The notes: a model not told the origin generated them from the sequence alone. A stretch of 14,913 nt of DNA from an uncultured Lachnospiraceae bacterium (GCA_910586645.1 CAJUIS010000040.1:1-14913), one strand, 5' to 3'. Positions 6,618 to 14,096 are shown, numbered from the stretch's first letter. Program-made: numbers and translations.

Positions 6618-7721
6618 TTACTTTGATTCAAAATAAGCGTCGATGCCGTCTGCAATGCCGCCTGCAATTTTGTATTGGTAATCGGAAGAAGCCATGGCGG
6701 AGTCTTCAGCGGGATTTGTCATATAGCCCATTTCCACAATGGTGACGGGCGTCTGGCACCAGTTGATTCCGGTCATGGTATCGGTTTCCCAGACATACTG
6801 TCTGGCGCAGCCGGCTGCGGCGCAAAGCGCGTCTAAGACGCTTACGGAAAGCCGTTTGCTTTCTGCATAAAGAGAAGCGTTATAGGGATTTCCGGAAGTC
6901 TGGCAGATTGTCATGGCTCCGTTTGTGGAGCTGTTTTCCGAACCGTTGGCATGGACGCGGATAAATGCGTCCGCGTTGGCCTGGTTCGCTATTTCTGCGC
7001 GCTCCGCGTTGCTGATGTTTACGTCGCTGGATTCCCGGATCATAAGGACTTCATAACCGCGGCTTTCAAGCTCGTCGCGCAGTTTTAAGGAAACCTGCAG
7101 TGTGAGTTCATATTCGGCCAGACCGGAAGAGACGCCGCTTGTGCCGCTGGCGACTTTTGCTTTTTTCTCTGAGGCGCCTGGGCCTACGGGTTCCGTTTCA
7201 CTGTTTCCTTTTGCCTGGTGCCCGGCGTCTATTGCAATAAGAAAGCCTGTTGTTTCGCCAGGTTTGGGAGCTTCTTTTACGTAATCGCTTTTGACGTAGT
7301 AAAAAGAGCTTTCTATCAGGACTTTTGTCCAGCCGTCTGATTCTGAGACTTTGTCCAGAGGGGTTCTTCGGCCTGCAGTTTGATATATTCCGGCGTCTAA
7401 GCTTGGGGCTGTGCGGATGTTTACGGTATCGGTGGTGACGATTTTTGTGACGGGAATGCTTTCAGGATTTTCGGCGGGCTGCGCTTCCTCTTTGGAAAGC
7501 TCCGGTTCTTTGACCTGTGTGGTTTCTGTTTCCTGAAAAACGGTTTGGGTGTCGGGTTCGATCCTGCCTGTTATCTGTTCCGAAGCGGATGTGTCCGTTT
7601 CGGACGGCGCAGGTTCTTTTTTTTCTTCCTGCGGCGCAGGTTTGCCGCAGCCGTACAGGCAGAAAATAAGAAGAATGAGGATTATCCTGCAAATGTTTTG
7701 TTTTTTTTCAGTGAATTTCAT
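6618..7721 (-). CDS. Lipoprotein N-acetylmuramoyl-L-alanine amidase (SH3 + Amidase_3)
   Basis: A 367-residue secreted cell-wall hydrolase that should cleave the bond between muramic acid and the peptide stem. It begins with a hydrophobic signal (IILILLIF) and lipobox LYGC, with C25 as the lipidated residue. An acidic Pro/Glu/Thr-rich linker (26-90) follows, then a bacterial SH3 domain at about 93-150 (TVNIRTAPSL... GWTKV... YYVKSDYV). The Amidase_3 catalytic domain spans about 160-365: zinc ligands H168 (AIDAGH), E203 (LAEYELTL) and H257 (RVHAN), plus catalytic E330 (TIVEMGYMTN). All key residues are present, so it should be active. GAGG lies about 9 bases before the ATG and a likely promoter lies in the 100-bp gap upstream. 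Its cellular role (growth, separation or sporulation) cannot be decided. Confidence 0.93.
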   Translation of the reverse strand: MKFTEKKQNICRIILILLIFCLYGCGKPAPQEEKKEPAPSETDTSASEQITGRIEPDTQTVFQETETTQVKEPELSKEEAQPAENPESIPVTKIVTTDTVNIRTAPSLDAGIYQTAGRRTPLDKVSESDGWTKVLIESSFYYVKSDYVKEAPKPGETTGFLIAIDAGHQAKGNSETEPVGPGASEKKAKVASGTSGVSSGLAEYELTLQVSLKLRDELESRGYEVLMIRESSDVNISNAERAEIANQANADAFIRVHANGSENSSTNGAMTICQTSGNPYNASLYAESKRLSVSVLDALCAAAGCARQYVWETDTMTGINWCQTPVTIVEMGYMTNPAEDSAMASSDYQYKIAGGIADGIDAYFESK

Positions 7722-7771
7722 CTTTTGACCTCTTTTCGGAATGCATAAGAAATGCAGTTTTATATATTTTC

Positions 7772-7800
7772 ATTTTATCATACGAAAATGGGTTCCGCAA
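7772..7800 (-). promoter_or_regulatory. Possible promoter of the amidase gene
   Basis: On the minus strand TTGCGG (7795-7800) and TAAAAT (7772-7777) are 17 bp apart and about 50 bp before the amidase ATG. The gene could also be read through from the upstream ferritin-like gene. Confidence 0.4.
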
Positions 7801-7821
7801 GCGCGCCGGCTTCTGCTTCTG

Positions 7822-8373
7822 TCAGTGCAGCAGGGATTGAAGAAGCATAATATGATATTCTTCGTCTTTTATAATTCTTGTCAGAACGGCATTGACGCAG
7901 TCGTCTTTTATTACTTTTATGTGTGCCTGATACTGCCTGATTGCGGCCCGTTCCGCTTCGATGTCGGCTTTTAACATTTGTGAGGCGCATTCCGGAAGGG
8001 ACAGAAATTCCGGCGTCCACATCTGGCGTTTTCCGTTTGGAAGGACTGCAAAGAAATGGACGCTGCCTCCAAGCAGGACGATGAGTTCGGCTAATTTCTG
8101 CAGATGCATCATTTCCGCCATTGCAATTCCAAGAAGAGTTTTGGCAAGCGGGCAATTTTCGCAGGACAGACGGTTTTCGTTGTTAATATACTGTGTGATG
8201 GCGGACATTTCAGATACAGAACCGCAATAGTCGACGCCAAGCAGGTTCGCGTACGCCGGATTTTTGGCCCGGACCTGAATGTCCGGATAAGGCAGATCCA
8301 TTATAATCGGCCGGATGCCGGAAAAGCTGCAGTTGTTTTTGATAACAGGCTCCTGTTTTTCTGTAGATTCCAT
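7822..8373 (-). CDS. Ferritin-like (rubrerythrin-type) diiron protein
   Basis: A 183-residue protein with the four-helix ferritin-like ligand pattern: E55 in SVSEMSAITQY, E87-x-x-H90 in MAEMMHLQKL, E141 in IEAERAAIRQY and E171-x-x-H174 in DEEYHIMLL. This set is typical of rubrerythrin/ferritin-like diiron proteins that handle iron or reduce peroxide in anaerobes. A Cys pair, C71/C74 (SCENCPLAK), precedes the second helix, and C50 lies in the first helix region. There is no C-terminal rubredoxin domain, unlike classical rubrerythrin. GGAG lies 9 bases before the ATG. It sits upstream of the amidase gene on the same strand, without obvious functional link. The exact substrate is unknown. Confidence 0.82.
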   Translation of the reverse strand: MESTEKQEPVIKNNCSFSGIRPIIMDLPYPDIQVRAKNPAYANLLGVDYCGSVSEMSAITQYINNENRLSCENCPLAKTLLGIAMAEMMHLQKLAELIVLLGGSVHFFAVLPNGKRQMWTPEFLSLPECASQMLKADIEAERAAIRQYQAHIKVIKDDCVNAVLTRIIKDEEYHIMLLQSLLH

Positions 8374-8441
8374 AGGTCAGCGCTCCTTGAACGATTGTTA
8401 TAGGTTATCATATGCAAAATGGATTTCTGTGGTTCAGAGGG

Positions 8442-8471
8442 TTGTAAATGGCAGGATGAGTATGTTAGAAT
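8442..8471 (+). promoter_or_regulatory. Possible promoter of the thyA-folA-ilvBN series
   Basis: TTGTAA (8442-8447) and TAGAAT (8466-8471) are 18 bp apart, about 73 bp before the thyA ATG. The leader is short and shows no T-box-like structure. Match to consensus is moderate. Confidence 0.4.
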
Positions 8472-8543
8472 GTAGGGCGTGCAGAATGTGAAACAAGACG
8501 AGTTTTTTTCTGCAGTAGAAACAAAAGATATGAGGGAGGCTTT

Positions 8544-9392
8544 ATGAGCTACGCAGACAGGGTATTTGTGGAAATGTGCAGGGATATTTTGGAAAACGGA
8601 ACGAATACGGAAGGCGAGAAGGTGCGTCCGAAATGGGAGGACGGCGCGAGTGCGTATACAATTAAGAAATTCGGAGTGGTGAACCGCTATGATTTGTCCA
8701 AAGAATTTCCGGCTCTGACGCTGCGCCGGACGGCGATAAAAAGCTGCACAGATGAACTGCTTTGGATTTGGCAGAGAAAATCCAGCAATATCCAAGATTT
8801 AAACAGCGGCATCTGGGACGAATGGGCGGATGAGACGGGGTCGATCGGAAAAGCCTACGGTTATCAGATGGGAGTAAAGCACCGGTATAAAGAAGGGGAA
8901 ATGGATCAGGTTGACAGGGTGATTTTTGATTTAAAGAACAATCCCTACAGCCGCAGAATAATGACAAACCTTTATGTACATTCGGATTTGCATGAAATGC
9001 GCCTGTATCCATGCGCGTACAGTATGACGTTTAATGTGACGCAGAAAAAGGAAGAGGGCCGCCTGACGTTAAACGCCGTTTTAAACCAGCGTTCGCAGGA
9101 TGTTCTGACAGCGAATAACTGGAATGTATGCCAGTATGCTGTGCTTATGCATATGCTGGCGCAGGTTTGCGGCATGAAGGCGGGAGAACTGGTGCACGTC
9201 ATTGCAGACGCGCATATTTATGACAGGCATGTGCCTCTGATTGAAGAATTGATTAAAAGAGAGCAGCATCCCGCGCCAAAATTCTGGATAAATCCCGAAA
9301 TCAGGGACTTTTACCAGTTTACGGCAGACGATATCCGTCTGGATGATTATAAAACGGGACCGCAGATAAGGCATATTCCGGTTGCGGTATAA
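8544..9392 (+). CDS. thyA: Thymidylate synthase
   Basis: A 282-residue ThyA-type enzyme that makes dTMP from dUMP with methylene-tetrahydrofolate, producing dihydrofolate. The catalytic cysteine is C157 in LYPCAYSMTF. The dUMP-binding RSQD (in NQRSQDVLTANNWN) and the C-terminal HIYDRHV segment are present, as is the N-terminal R-x-D-like region (VNRYDLSKEFPALTLRR). The residue after the catalytic Cys is Ala, whereas most bacterial ThyA proteins have His. GAGGGAGG lies 7 bases before the ATG. The dihydrofolate reductase gene starts 13 bp after the stop, so the dihydrofolate produced can be recycled by the next gene product. Confidence 0.95.
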   Translation: MSYADRVFVEMCRDILENGTNTEGEKVRPKWEDGASAYTIKKFGVVNRYDLSKEFPALTLRRTAIKSCTDELLWIWQRKSSNIQDLNSGIWDEWADETGSIGKAYGYQMGVKHRYKEGEMDQVDRVIFDLKNNPYSRRIMTNLYVHSDLHEMRLYPCAYSMTFNVTQKKEEGRLTLNAVLNQRSQDVLTANNWNVCQYAVLMHMLAQVCGMKAGELVHVIADAHIYDRHVPLIEELIKREQHPAPKFWINPEIRDFYQFTADDIRLDDYKTGPQIRHIPVAV

Positions 9393-9405
9393 AGGAGGAA
9401 AGCAG

Positions 9406-9897
9406 ATGAATCTGATTTTATCGGCAGACAGAAACTGGGCAATTGGGAAAGATAATAAACTGCTGGTGCAAATTCCGGCGGATATGAAGTTTTTCCGGGA
9501 GGTTACGACGGGAAAGGCGGTCGTCATGGGCAGGAAGACGCTTGAGAGCCTTCCAAACGGCCTTCCTCTGAAAAACAGGACGAATATTGTGCTGACTGCG
9601 AACCCGGATTACAGGGTGAAGGGTGCTGTCATTGTGCATTCAAAAGAGGAGCTTGAAGAAGAGCTGAAAAAATATGAGAGCGAAGATATTTATGTGATTG
9701 GCGGCGGGAGCGTTTACCGGATGCTTTTAGGGGAATGCGATACGGCGTATGTGACGAAGATTGATTATATATATGAGGCGGACACTTACTTTCCGAATCT
9801 GGATGAAGATCCGGAATGGGAAATTGCAGCGGACAGCGAAGAGCAGACGTATTTTGATTTGGAATACCGTTTTTTAAAATATAAGAGAAAATGCTAA
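9406..9897 (+). CDS. folA: Dihydrofolate reductase
   Basis: A 163-residue enzyme reducing dihydrofolate to tetrahydrofolate with NADPH, the step needed after ThyA. Family features: MNLILSADRNWAIGKDNKLL at the N-terminus, catalytic acid D26 in IPADMKFF, the NADPH-binding GRKTLESLP (42-50), R58 in LKNRTNIVLT and IYVIGGGSVYRMLL (95-108). The position usually held by Trp before the catalytic acid is Val (V21). An upstream in-frame ATG at 9382 overlaps thyA; the start at 9406 was chosen because AGGAGG (9393-9398) lies 7 bases before it and the protein then begins at the conserved first strand. It is likely co-transcribed with thyA. Confidence 0.95.
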   Translation: MNLILSADRNWAIGKDNKLLVQIPADMKFFREVTTGKAVVMGRKTLESLPNGLPLKNRTNIVLTANPDYRVKGAVIVHSKEELEEELKKYESEDIYVIGGGSVYRMLLGECDTAYVTKIDYIYEADTYFPNLDEDPEWEIAADSEEQTYFDLEYRFLKYKRKC

Positions 9898-9939
9898 AAA
9901 AATCTTCTTTGCCATTCGGCGGCAGCGGAGGAGGATGAA

Positions 9940-9963
9940 ATGACAGGGAGGCAGAAGGCGTAA
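9940..9963 (+). CDS. Possible 7-codon leader ORF directly before ilvB
   Basis: ATG at 9940 follows a strong GGAGGAGGA (9928-9936) and encodes MTGRQKA, ending with TAA at 9961-9963 that directly abuts the ilvB ATG at 9964, in the same frame. The ilvB start itself has only a weaker or distant GGGAGG element inside this small ORF. It may couple translation into ilvB, or the stop may be a lost in-frame extension. No branched-chain codons are present, so classical attenuation is unlikely. Confidence 0.3.
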   Translation: MTGRQKA

Positions 9964-11685
9964 ATGGATATAACAGGAAGAAAATTATTTGTAAGAGCCT
10001 TACTGGAAGAAGGCGTTGATACGATATTCGGTTATCCGGGCGGTATGGTGACGGACATAATGGATGAATTGTACAAACAGGAGGATATCCGGCTTGTTCT
10101 GCCGCGCCATGAGCAGGCGTTGGTGCATGAAGCGGAGGGATATGCAAAATCGACCGGAAAAACAGGCGTCTGTCTTGTGACAAGCGGGCCGGGAGCGACG
10201 AATACGATTACAGGGCTTGCGGACGCGCATTATGATAATATTCCTTTGGTATGTTTTACCGGGCAGGTGCCTTTGAATTTAATCGGGAACGATGCGTTTC
10301 AGGAAGTGGATATTGTAGGAATGACAAGAAGCATCACAAAGTACGGGGTGACGGTCCGGGACAGAAAAGATTTAGGCAGGGTGATAAAAATGGCGTTTCA
10401 CATTGCAAGAACCGGAAAACCGGGTCCTGTGCTTGTGGATTTGCCGAAAGACATTCAGACCCAGACGGGAGACGGCAGATACCCGGAGACAATCAGCATC
10501 CGCGGATATAAGCCAAACGAAGGCGTTCATGTGGGACAGTTGAAAAAAGCGTATAAACTTTTGAAAGCGGCGCATAAGCCTCTGATTTTAGCGGGCGGCG
10601 GGATTCTTCTTGGCGGGGCGCAGGAGGAGCTGAGAAAATTTGCAGAAACGATGAGGGCGCCTGTTGTGACTACGGTTATGGGAAAAGGAGCCCTTCCGTC
10701 CGATCATCCTTATTATATTGGGAACAGTGGAATGCATGGCAGATATGCCGCAAATATCGCAGTCAGTGAATGCGACGTCCTTTTTTCCATCGGCACCCGC
10801 TTTAACGACAGGATTACGGGGGATTTGAATGAGTTTGCTCCAAAGGCAAAGATTGTTCATATTGATATAGATACGGCGGCCATTTCCAGAAACGTAGTCG
10901 TTGACGTGCCGATTGTAGCGGATGCAAAGCTTGCGCTTGAAAAGTTAAATGAATGGGCGGAGCCGAAAAATACGAAGGCATGGCTGCAGGAGATCCGTGC
11001 GTGGGATGCTGAAAACCCGCTGGAAATGCGGAGGGACAAAGGCATGACGCCGCAGATGATTATGGAGGCTGTCAACCGGGAGTTTGATTCCTGTATTATT
11101 ACGACGGATGTTGGGCAGCATCAGATGTGGGCGACGCAGTATCTGGAATTTGGCGGGGAAAAGCAGTTTATCACATCCGGCGGCCTGGGGACGATGGGCT
11201 TTGGATTTCCTGCCGCAGTCGGCGCAAAAATCGGAAATCCGGATAAGCAGGTGATTTGTATCACAGGAGACGGCGGGTTCCAGATGAATATGCAGGAAAT
11301 GGCCACGGCGGTCACGGAAGGCGCGCCTGTGATGATCTGTCTTTTAAATAATCAGTACCTTGGGATGGTGCGCCAGATGCAGCAGCTTTTTTACGGAAAA
11401 CGTTACGAAGCGACCTGCCTGCGCCGCAGGATTACGTGTCCGGAAAATTGTAAAGGGAAAAACGGGGAATGTCCGCCGTATCTTCCGGATTTTATGCAGT
11501 TTGCAAAAGCTTATGGCGCGCATGGCATTCGTGTGGAGCGGGAAGAAGACATAGCGGCGGCTTTGAAAGAGGCGCGGGCGTATACGGATGCGCCGACAGT
11601 GATAGAGTTTATCATTTCCAGCGATGAACTTGTGCTTCCCATGGTACAGGGAGGCAACCCCATGAGCAAGATGATACTGAAGTAG
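9964..11685 (+). CDS. ilvB: Acetolactate synthase, large (catalytic) subunit
   Basis: A 573-residue thiamine-diphosphate enzyme that condenses pyruvate to acetolactate (or with 2-ketobutyrate to acetohydroxybutyrate), the first common step of valine, leucine and isoleucine synthesis. The start MDITGRKLFVRALLEEGVDT and GYPGG are typical. The catalytic Glu is E50 (LPRHEQAL), and SGPGATN follows. The FAD/central domain spans about 190-345, and the ThDP motif GDGGFQMN... LLNNQ starts near 435. Between the ThDP motif and PDFMQFAKAYG lies an insertion with four cysteines (C485, C492, C496, C503), absent from E. coli-type enzymes. The small-subunit gene starts 12 bp after the stop. The 66-bp gap from folA contains no clear terminator. 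Confidence 0.95.
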   Translation: MDITGRKLFVRALLEEGVDTIFGYPGGMVTDIMDELYKQEDIRLVLPRHEQALVHEAEGYAKSTGKTGVCLVTSGPGATNTITGLADAHYDNIPLVCFTGQVPLNLIGNDAFQEVDIVGMTRSITKYGVTVRDRKDLGRVIKMAFHIARTGKPGPVLVDLPKDIQTQTGDGRYPETISIRGYKPNEGVHVGQLKKAYKLLKAAHKPLILAGGGILLGGAQEELRKFAETMRAPVVTTVMGKGALPSDHPYYIGNSGMHGRYAANIAVSECDVLFSIGTRFNDRITGDLNEFAPKAKIVHIDIDTAAISRNVVVDVPIVADAKLALEKLNEWAEPKNTKAWLQEIRAWDAENPLEMRRDKGMTPQMIMEAVNREFDSCIITTDVGQHQMWATQYLEFGGEKQFITSGGLGTMGFGFPAAVGAKIGNPDKQVICITGDGGFQMNMQEMATAVTEGAPVMICLLNNQYLGMVRQMQQLFYGKRYEATCLRRRITCPENCKGKNGECPPYLPDFMQFAKAYGAHGIRVEREEDIAAALKEARAYTDAPTVIEFIISSDELVLPMVQGGNPMSKMILK

Positions 11686-11697
11686 GAGGGGACAGAT

Positions 11698-12195
11698 ATG
11701 AAAAACAGATGGATTGCGCTTTATGTAGAAAACCAGGTGGGCGTACTGGCGAAAGTTTCCGGATTGTTTTCCGGAAAATCCTATAATCTGCAGAGTCTTA
11801 CAGTCGGAACGACAGAAGATGAGACAGTTTCCCGGATGACGATTTGCGTAGCAAGTGACGACATTACGTTTGAACAGATCAAAAAGCAGTTAAACCGTAT
11901 GGTGGAAGTGATTAAGGTGATTGACCTGACGAATGTGCCGCTGCATATGAAAGAGATTTTGTTTGCAAAGGCGCTGAACTGTTCAACGGCGGACAAGGAG
12001 GAACTGTTTCAGATTGCACAGGTTTTTCAGGTTGAGGTGGCGGATATCGGAAAAGACAGCGTGCTTTTGGAATGCAAGCTGACAGAGCGGCGGAATAATG
12101 AACTGATCGCGCTGCTTCGAAGCAAGTTTAAGAATATTGAAGTGGTCAGAGGCGGAGCGGTAGCGATTGAGTCTATCAGCACGTCCTGCAGATAG
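11698..12195 (+). CDS. ilvN: Acetolactate synthase, small (regulatory) subunit
   Basis: A 165-residue regulatory subunit that binds the large subunit and gives feedback control by valine. An N-terminal ACT domain spans about 4-77 (WIALYVENQVGVLAKVSGLFSGKSYNLQSL split over two strands and a helix). A C-terminal small-subunit domain spans about 84-158 (KEILFAKALNC... VEVADIGKDSVLLECKL... GGAVAIES). Length is normal for the family. AGGAGGGG lies about 8 bases before the ATG. It directly follows ilvB and ends shortly before a strong terminator, marking the end of the transcription unit. Confidence 0.95.
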   Translation: MKNRWIALYVENQVGVLAKVSGLFSGKSYNLQSLTVGTTEDETVSRMTICVASDDITFEQIKKQLNRMVEVIKVIDLTNVPLHMKEILFAKALNCSTADKEELFQIAQVFQVEVADIGKDSVLLECKLTERRNNELIALLRSKFKNIEVVRGGAVAIESISTSCR

Positions 12196-12200
12196 AAATA

Positions 12201-12238
12201 AAAATGACGGGAATCCTCTTTGGAACCCGTCATTTTTT
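12201..12238. terminator. Bidirectional terminator between ilvN and the flavin reductase gene
   Basis: AAAATGACGGG (12201-12211) and CCCGTCATTTT (12226-12236) form a perfect 11-bp stem. T runs follow on the plus strand (TTTTTT) and, through the A-rich left flank, on the minus strand. Its position between convergent genes supports use from both sides. Confidence 0.88.
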
Positions 12239-12252
12239 GCGGCTTTTTTGAA

Positions 12253-12762
12253 TCAGCGCGCCAATATTTTCAGGATTTCTCCGACATACATAGTATGAAA
12301 GTCCCCTTCTTTGTAATGCCGGGCTGAAATATTTTCGTCAAGAAACGAGTCCGGCGTTAATTTGGAAGCGGACAGCATCCGGCAGGTGATAACAAGGTTG
12401 CCCTCGTCAATAAAAGGAATGTCATCCGCATAATTCATGTTCAGGTGGGTCATTTTCATTTTGTCTTCCCGAGAGCCGGAAACGCTTCCCAGATACATAA
12501 GGATGGAACGGTTAAAATCTTTCTGGAAGAAGGTCAGCGAAAACGTGCCGTTGGCATCCATGAGTTTTTTTGTATAACGGGAATCACGGACAAAGACGAA
12601 GCAGACATTTTTATTCCAGAGAACTCCGAATCCGCCCCAGCTAATTGTCATGGAGTTCGTTTTTTTTCTGTTTCCCGCAGTCAGAACCGCCCAGTCTTTG
12701 CCAAGCATTGTAAAGGGATTGCTTTCAAACACTTCAATCGGACAAGGTTGGAATGTATGCAT
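12253..12762 (-). CDS. Flavin reductase-like (FMN-binding split-barrel) protein
   Basis: A 169-residue protein of the flavin reductase-like family, which binds FMN and typically reduces flavin with NAD(P)H. The family core is visible: WAVLTAGNRKKTNSMTISWGGFGVLWNKNVCFVFVRDSRYT (29-69, split here by text), followed by the FSLTFF strand (about 74-79) and the GSVSGSREDK loop. The C-terminus has an M-Y-V-G-E-I-L strand, as usual. GGAGG lies 7 bases before the ATG and a good promoter lies upstream. It converges on ilvN and shares its terminator. The electron donor and partner are unknown. Confidence 0.85.
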   Translation of the reverse strand: MHTFQPCPIEVFESNPFTMLGKDWAVLTAGNRKKTNSMTISWGGFGVLWNKNVCFVFVRDSRYTKKLMDANGTFSLTFFQKDFNRSILMYLGSVSGSREDKMKMTHLNMNYADDIPFIDEGNLVITCRMLSASKLTPDSFLDENISARHYKEGDFHTMYVGEILKILAR

Positions 12763-12794
12763 TCTATTACCTCCAAACAGTAATATTTTTTCTT

Positions 12795-12823
12795 ATTTTA
12801 CAATAATCAGGAAAATTTTGCAA
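12795..12823 (-). promoter_or_regulatory. Promoter of the flavin reductase-like gene
   Basis: On the minus strand TTGCAA (12818-12823) and TAAAAT (12795-12800) are 17 bp apart, about 33 bp before the gene's ATG. Good consensus match. Confidence 0.6.
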
Positions 12824-12897
12824 GATTTACAAAAAACACAGTATATTGTGAGACGAATATGATGCAGAGTGATTTTCCGGATCCCGCGGCGGCAGCC

Positions 12898-12926
12898 TTG
12901 ACGAAAAAGGGAAAAGATGTGATAAT
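12898..12926 (+). promoter_or_regulatory. Promoter of the secreted Ig-like protein gene
   Basis: TTGACG (12898-12903) and GATAAT (12921-12926) are 17 bp apart, with TG one base before the -10 box. They lie about 40 bp before the GTG start. Confidence 0.55.
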
Positions 12927-12966
12927 AATAAACAGGAAAAGCGATTAGATTACAGGGGGGATTTTT

Positions 12967-14028
12967 GTGAAAAGGCAAAAGAAAACGTTTATTTTTATCT
13001 GTATGATTTTTTGTTTTGGTCTGCTGTTTCATCAGCCGGTGAAAGCGGCTCAGATGGAACTGCTGCCTGAGCAGTCCGGCTTATTGATGGAAGAGGAATC
13101 GCAAAGTTTTCCTTTTTATGTGCCGGTTAAGGCAAATGTTACAATTGCGTTTGTCGGACTGAATGATGACGACGACGGAACATACGGATGTTATATTTTG
13201 GGCATCAGGGATATTCGGAACGAGTATGTTTTTACCCAAAGGGGAGAAATAGAATACGACAATAAAAAGATTACTACAATTCTTGAACCGGGGGCATATT
13301 CGCTGGATTTGCTGTGTGACGATCTGGATTTTGAATATGTTTTTTCTATCAGGGCAACGCCGTTTTCTCAGATTGCCACAGAGTCGCTGAAAATGAATAA
13401 GACGAGCGTGTCTTTGGAAAAAGGCAAAGCGTGCCAGCTTAAGGCATCCTGTAAGCCGTACTATGCAACGGACAGCGAGTCATGGAAAAGTTCAAGACCA
13501 AAAGTCGCTTCCGTAAACAGAGAGGGAAAAGTGACGGCGAAATCCCTGGGACAGACTGTAATTACGGTAAAAAAAGGAGGACTGACCGCTTCCTGTACAG
13601 TGACGGTAAACAGTACGTATATAGAAGCGAATAAGGGGCAGACAAAAGATTTGACAGCTTTATTAAAGAATGTAAAGGGTTATAAGAAGGCGTCTTTTTC
13701 TTCCGGCGCAAAATCGATCGCAAATATAAGTTCCGGTAGAAAACTGAAATGTTTCAAACATGGACAGACAAAATTAACAGTCAGGATTTCAGGAAAGAAA
13801 TACATGATTAAGGTATATGTATATGATCATGCGGTGTTAGAACAAAAGGCAAAATCCAAGCTGAGAAGCCTGCTGCGAGTTCCGGGCTCTCTGATTATCA
13901 ATAAAATTACCGGAAGCGGCAATTTTATTTCCATTGATTACAGCGCAATGAACGGGTATGGCGGTTACAGCAGGGGAAGGTTTACCGCATGGTATGAAAA
14001 GGGCAGGATGGTTTATATTGCGAGATAA
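12967..14028 (+). CDS. Secreted protein with bacterial Ig-like (BIG_2) domain
   Basis: A 353-residue exported protein. A basic N-terminus and hydrophobic stretch (FIFICMIFCFGLLF) end at a probable signal-peptidase site VKA-AQ near residue 27. Residues about 50-132 form a beta-rich domain resembling a pre-peptidase C-type sandwich (YVPVKANVTIAFVGL... LEPGAYSLDLLCDD... YVFSIRATPF). Residues 141-214 are a BIG_2 Ig-like domain (LKMNKTSVSLEKGKACQLKA... SSRPKVASVNREGKVTAKSLG... TASCTVTV). A second, divergent Ig-like repeat spans about 217-286. A C-terminal domain (295-353) has IDYSAMNGYGGYSRGRF and ends in YEKGRMVYIAR. The start is GTG, preceded by GGGGGG about 7 bases upstream. It is a single-gene unit with its own promoter and terminator. 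Function is unknown; surface adhesion or binding is only a guess. Confidence 0.82.
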   Translation: MKRQKKTFIFICMIFCFGLLFHQPVKAAQMELLPEQSGLLMEEESQSFPFYVPVKANVTIAFVGLNDDDDGTYGCYILGIRDIRNEYVFTQRGEIEYDNKKITTILEPGAYSLDLLCDDLDFEYVFSIRATPFSQIATESLKMNKTSVSLEKGKACQLKASCKPYYATDSESWKSSRPKVASVNREGKVTAKSLGQTVITVKKGGLTASCTVTVNSTYIEANKGQTKDLTALLKNVKGYKKASFSSGAKSIANISSGRKLKCFKHGQTKLTVRISGKKYMIKVYVYDHAVLEQKAKSKLRSLLRVPGSLIINKITGSGNFISIDYSAMNGYGGYSRGRFTAWYEKGRMVYIAR

Positions 14029-14060
14029 AAAATAGCGGCATAACCGCTTCGGCTAAGGCG

Positions 14061-14096
14061 GCACAGCTCTGGTTACCGGGGCTGTGCTGTTTTTTG
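14061..14096 (+). terminator. Rho-independent terminator of the secreted protein gene
   Basis: GCACAGC (14061-14067) pairs with GCTGTGC (14081-14087). With G-U pairs the stem extends to about 12 pairs around a TTA loop, followed by TGTTTTTTG. It lies 32 bases after the stop codon. Confidence 0.85.

Noticed and set aside
8301..8795. 164-codon minus-strand frame over the ferritin/thyA divergent region
   Set aside because: It overlaps both genes in wrong frames and has no family features.
9382..9405. Upstream ATG of the DHFR frame
   Set aside because: It lies inside thyA without a ribosome site; the ATG at 9406 has AGGAGG at ideal spacing and starts the conserved fold.
9898..9963. T-box or other riboswitch before ilvB
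   Set aside because: The gap is only 66 bp and lacks the long structured leader such elements need.
9629..10183. 184-codon minus-strand frame across folA and ilvB
   Set aside because: It is a long shadow frame opposite two well-identified genes, Pro/Ser/His-rich.
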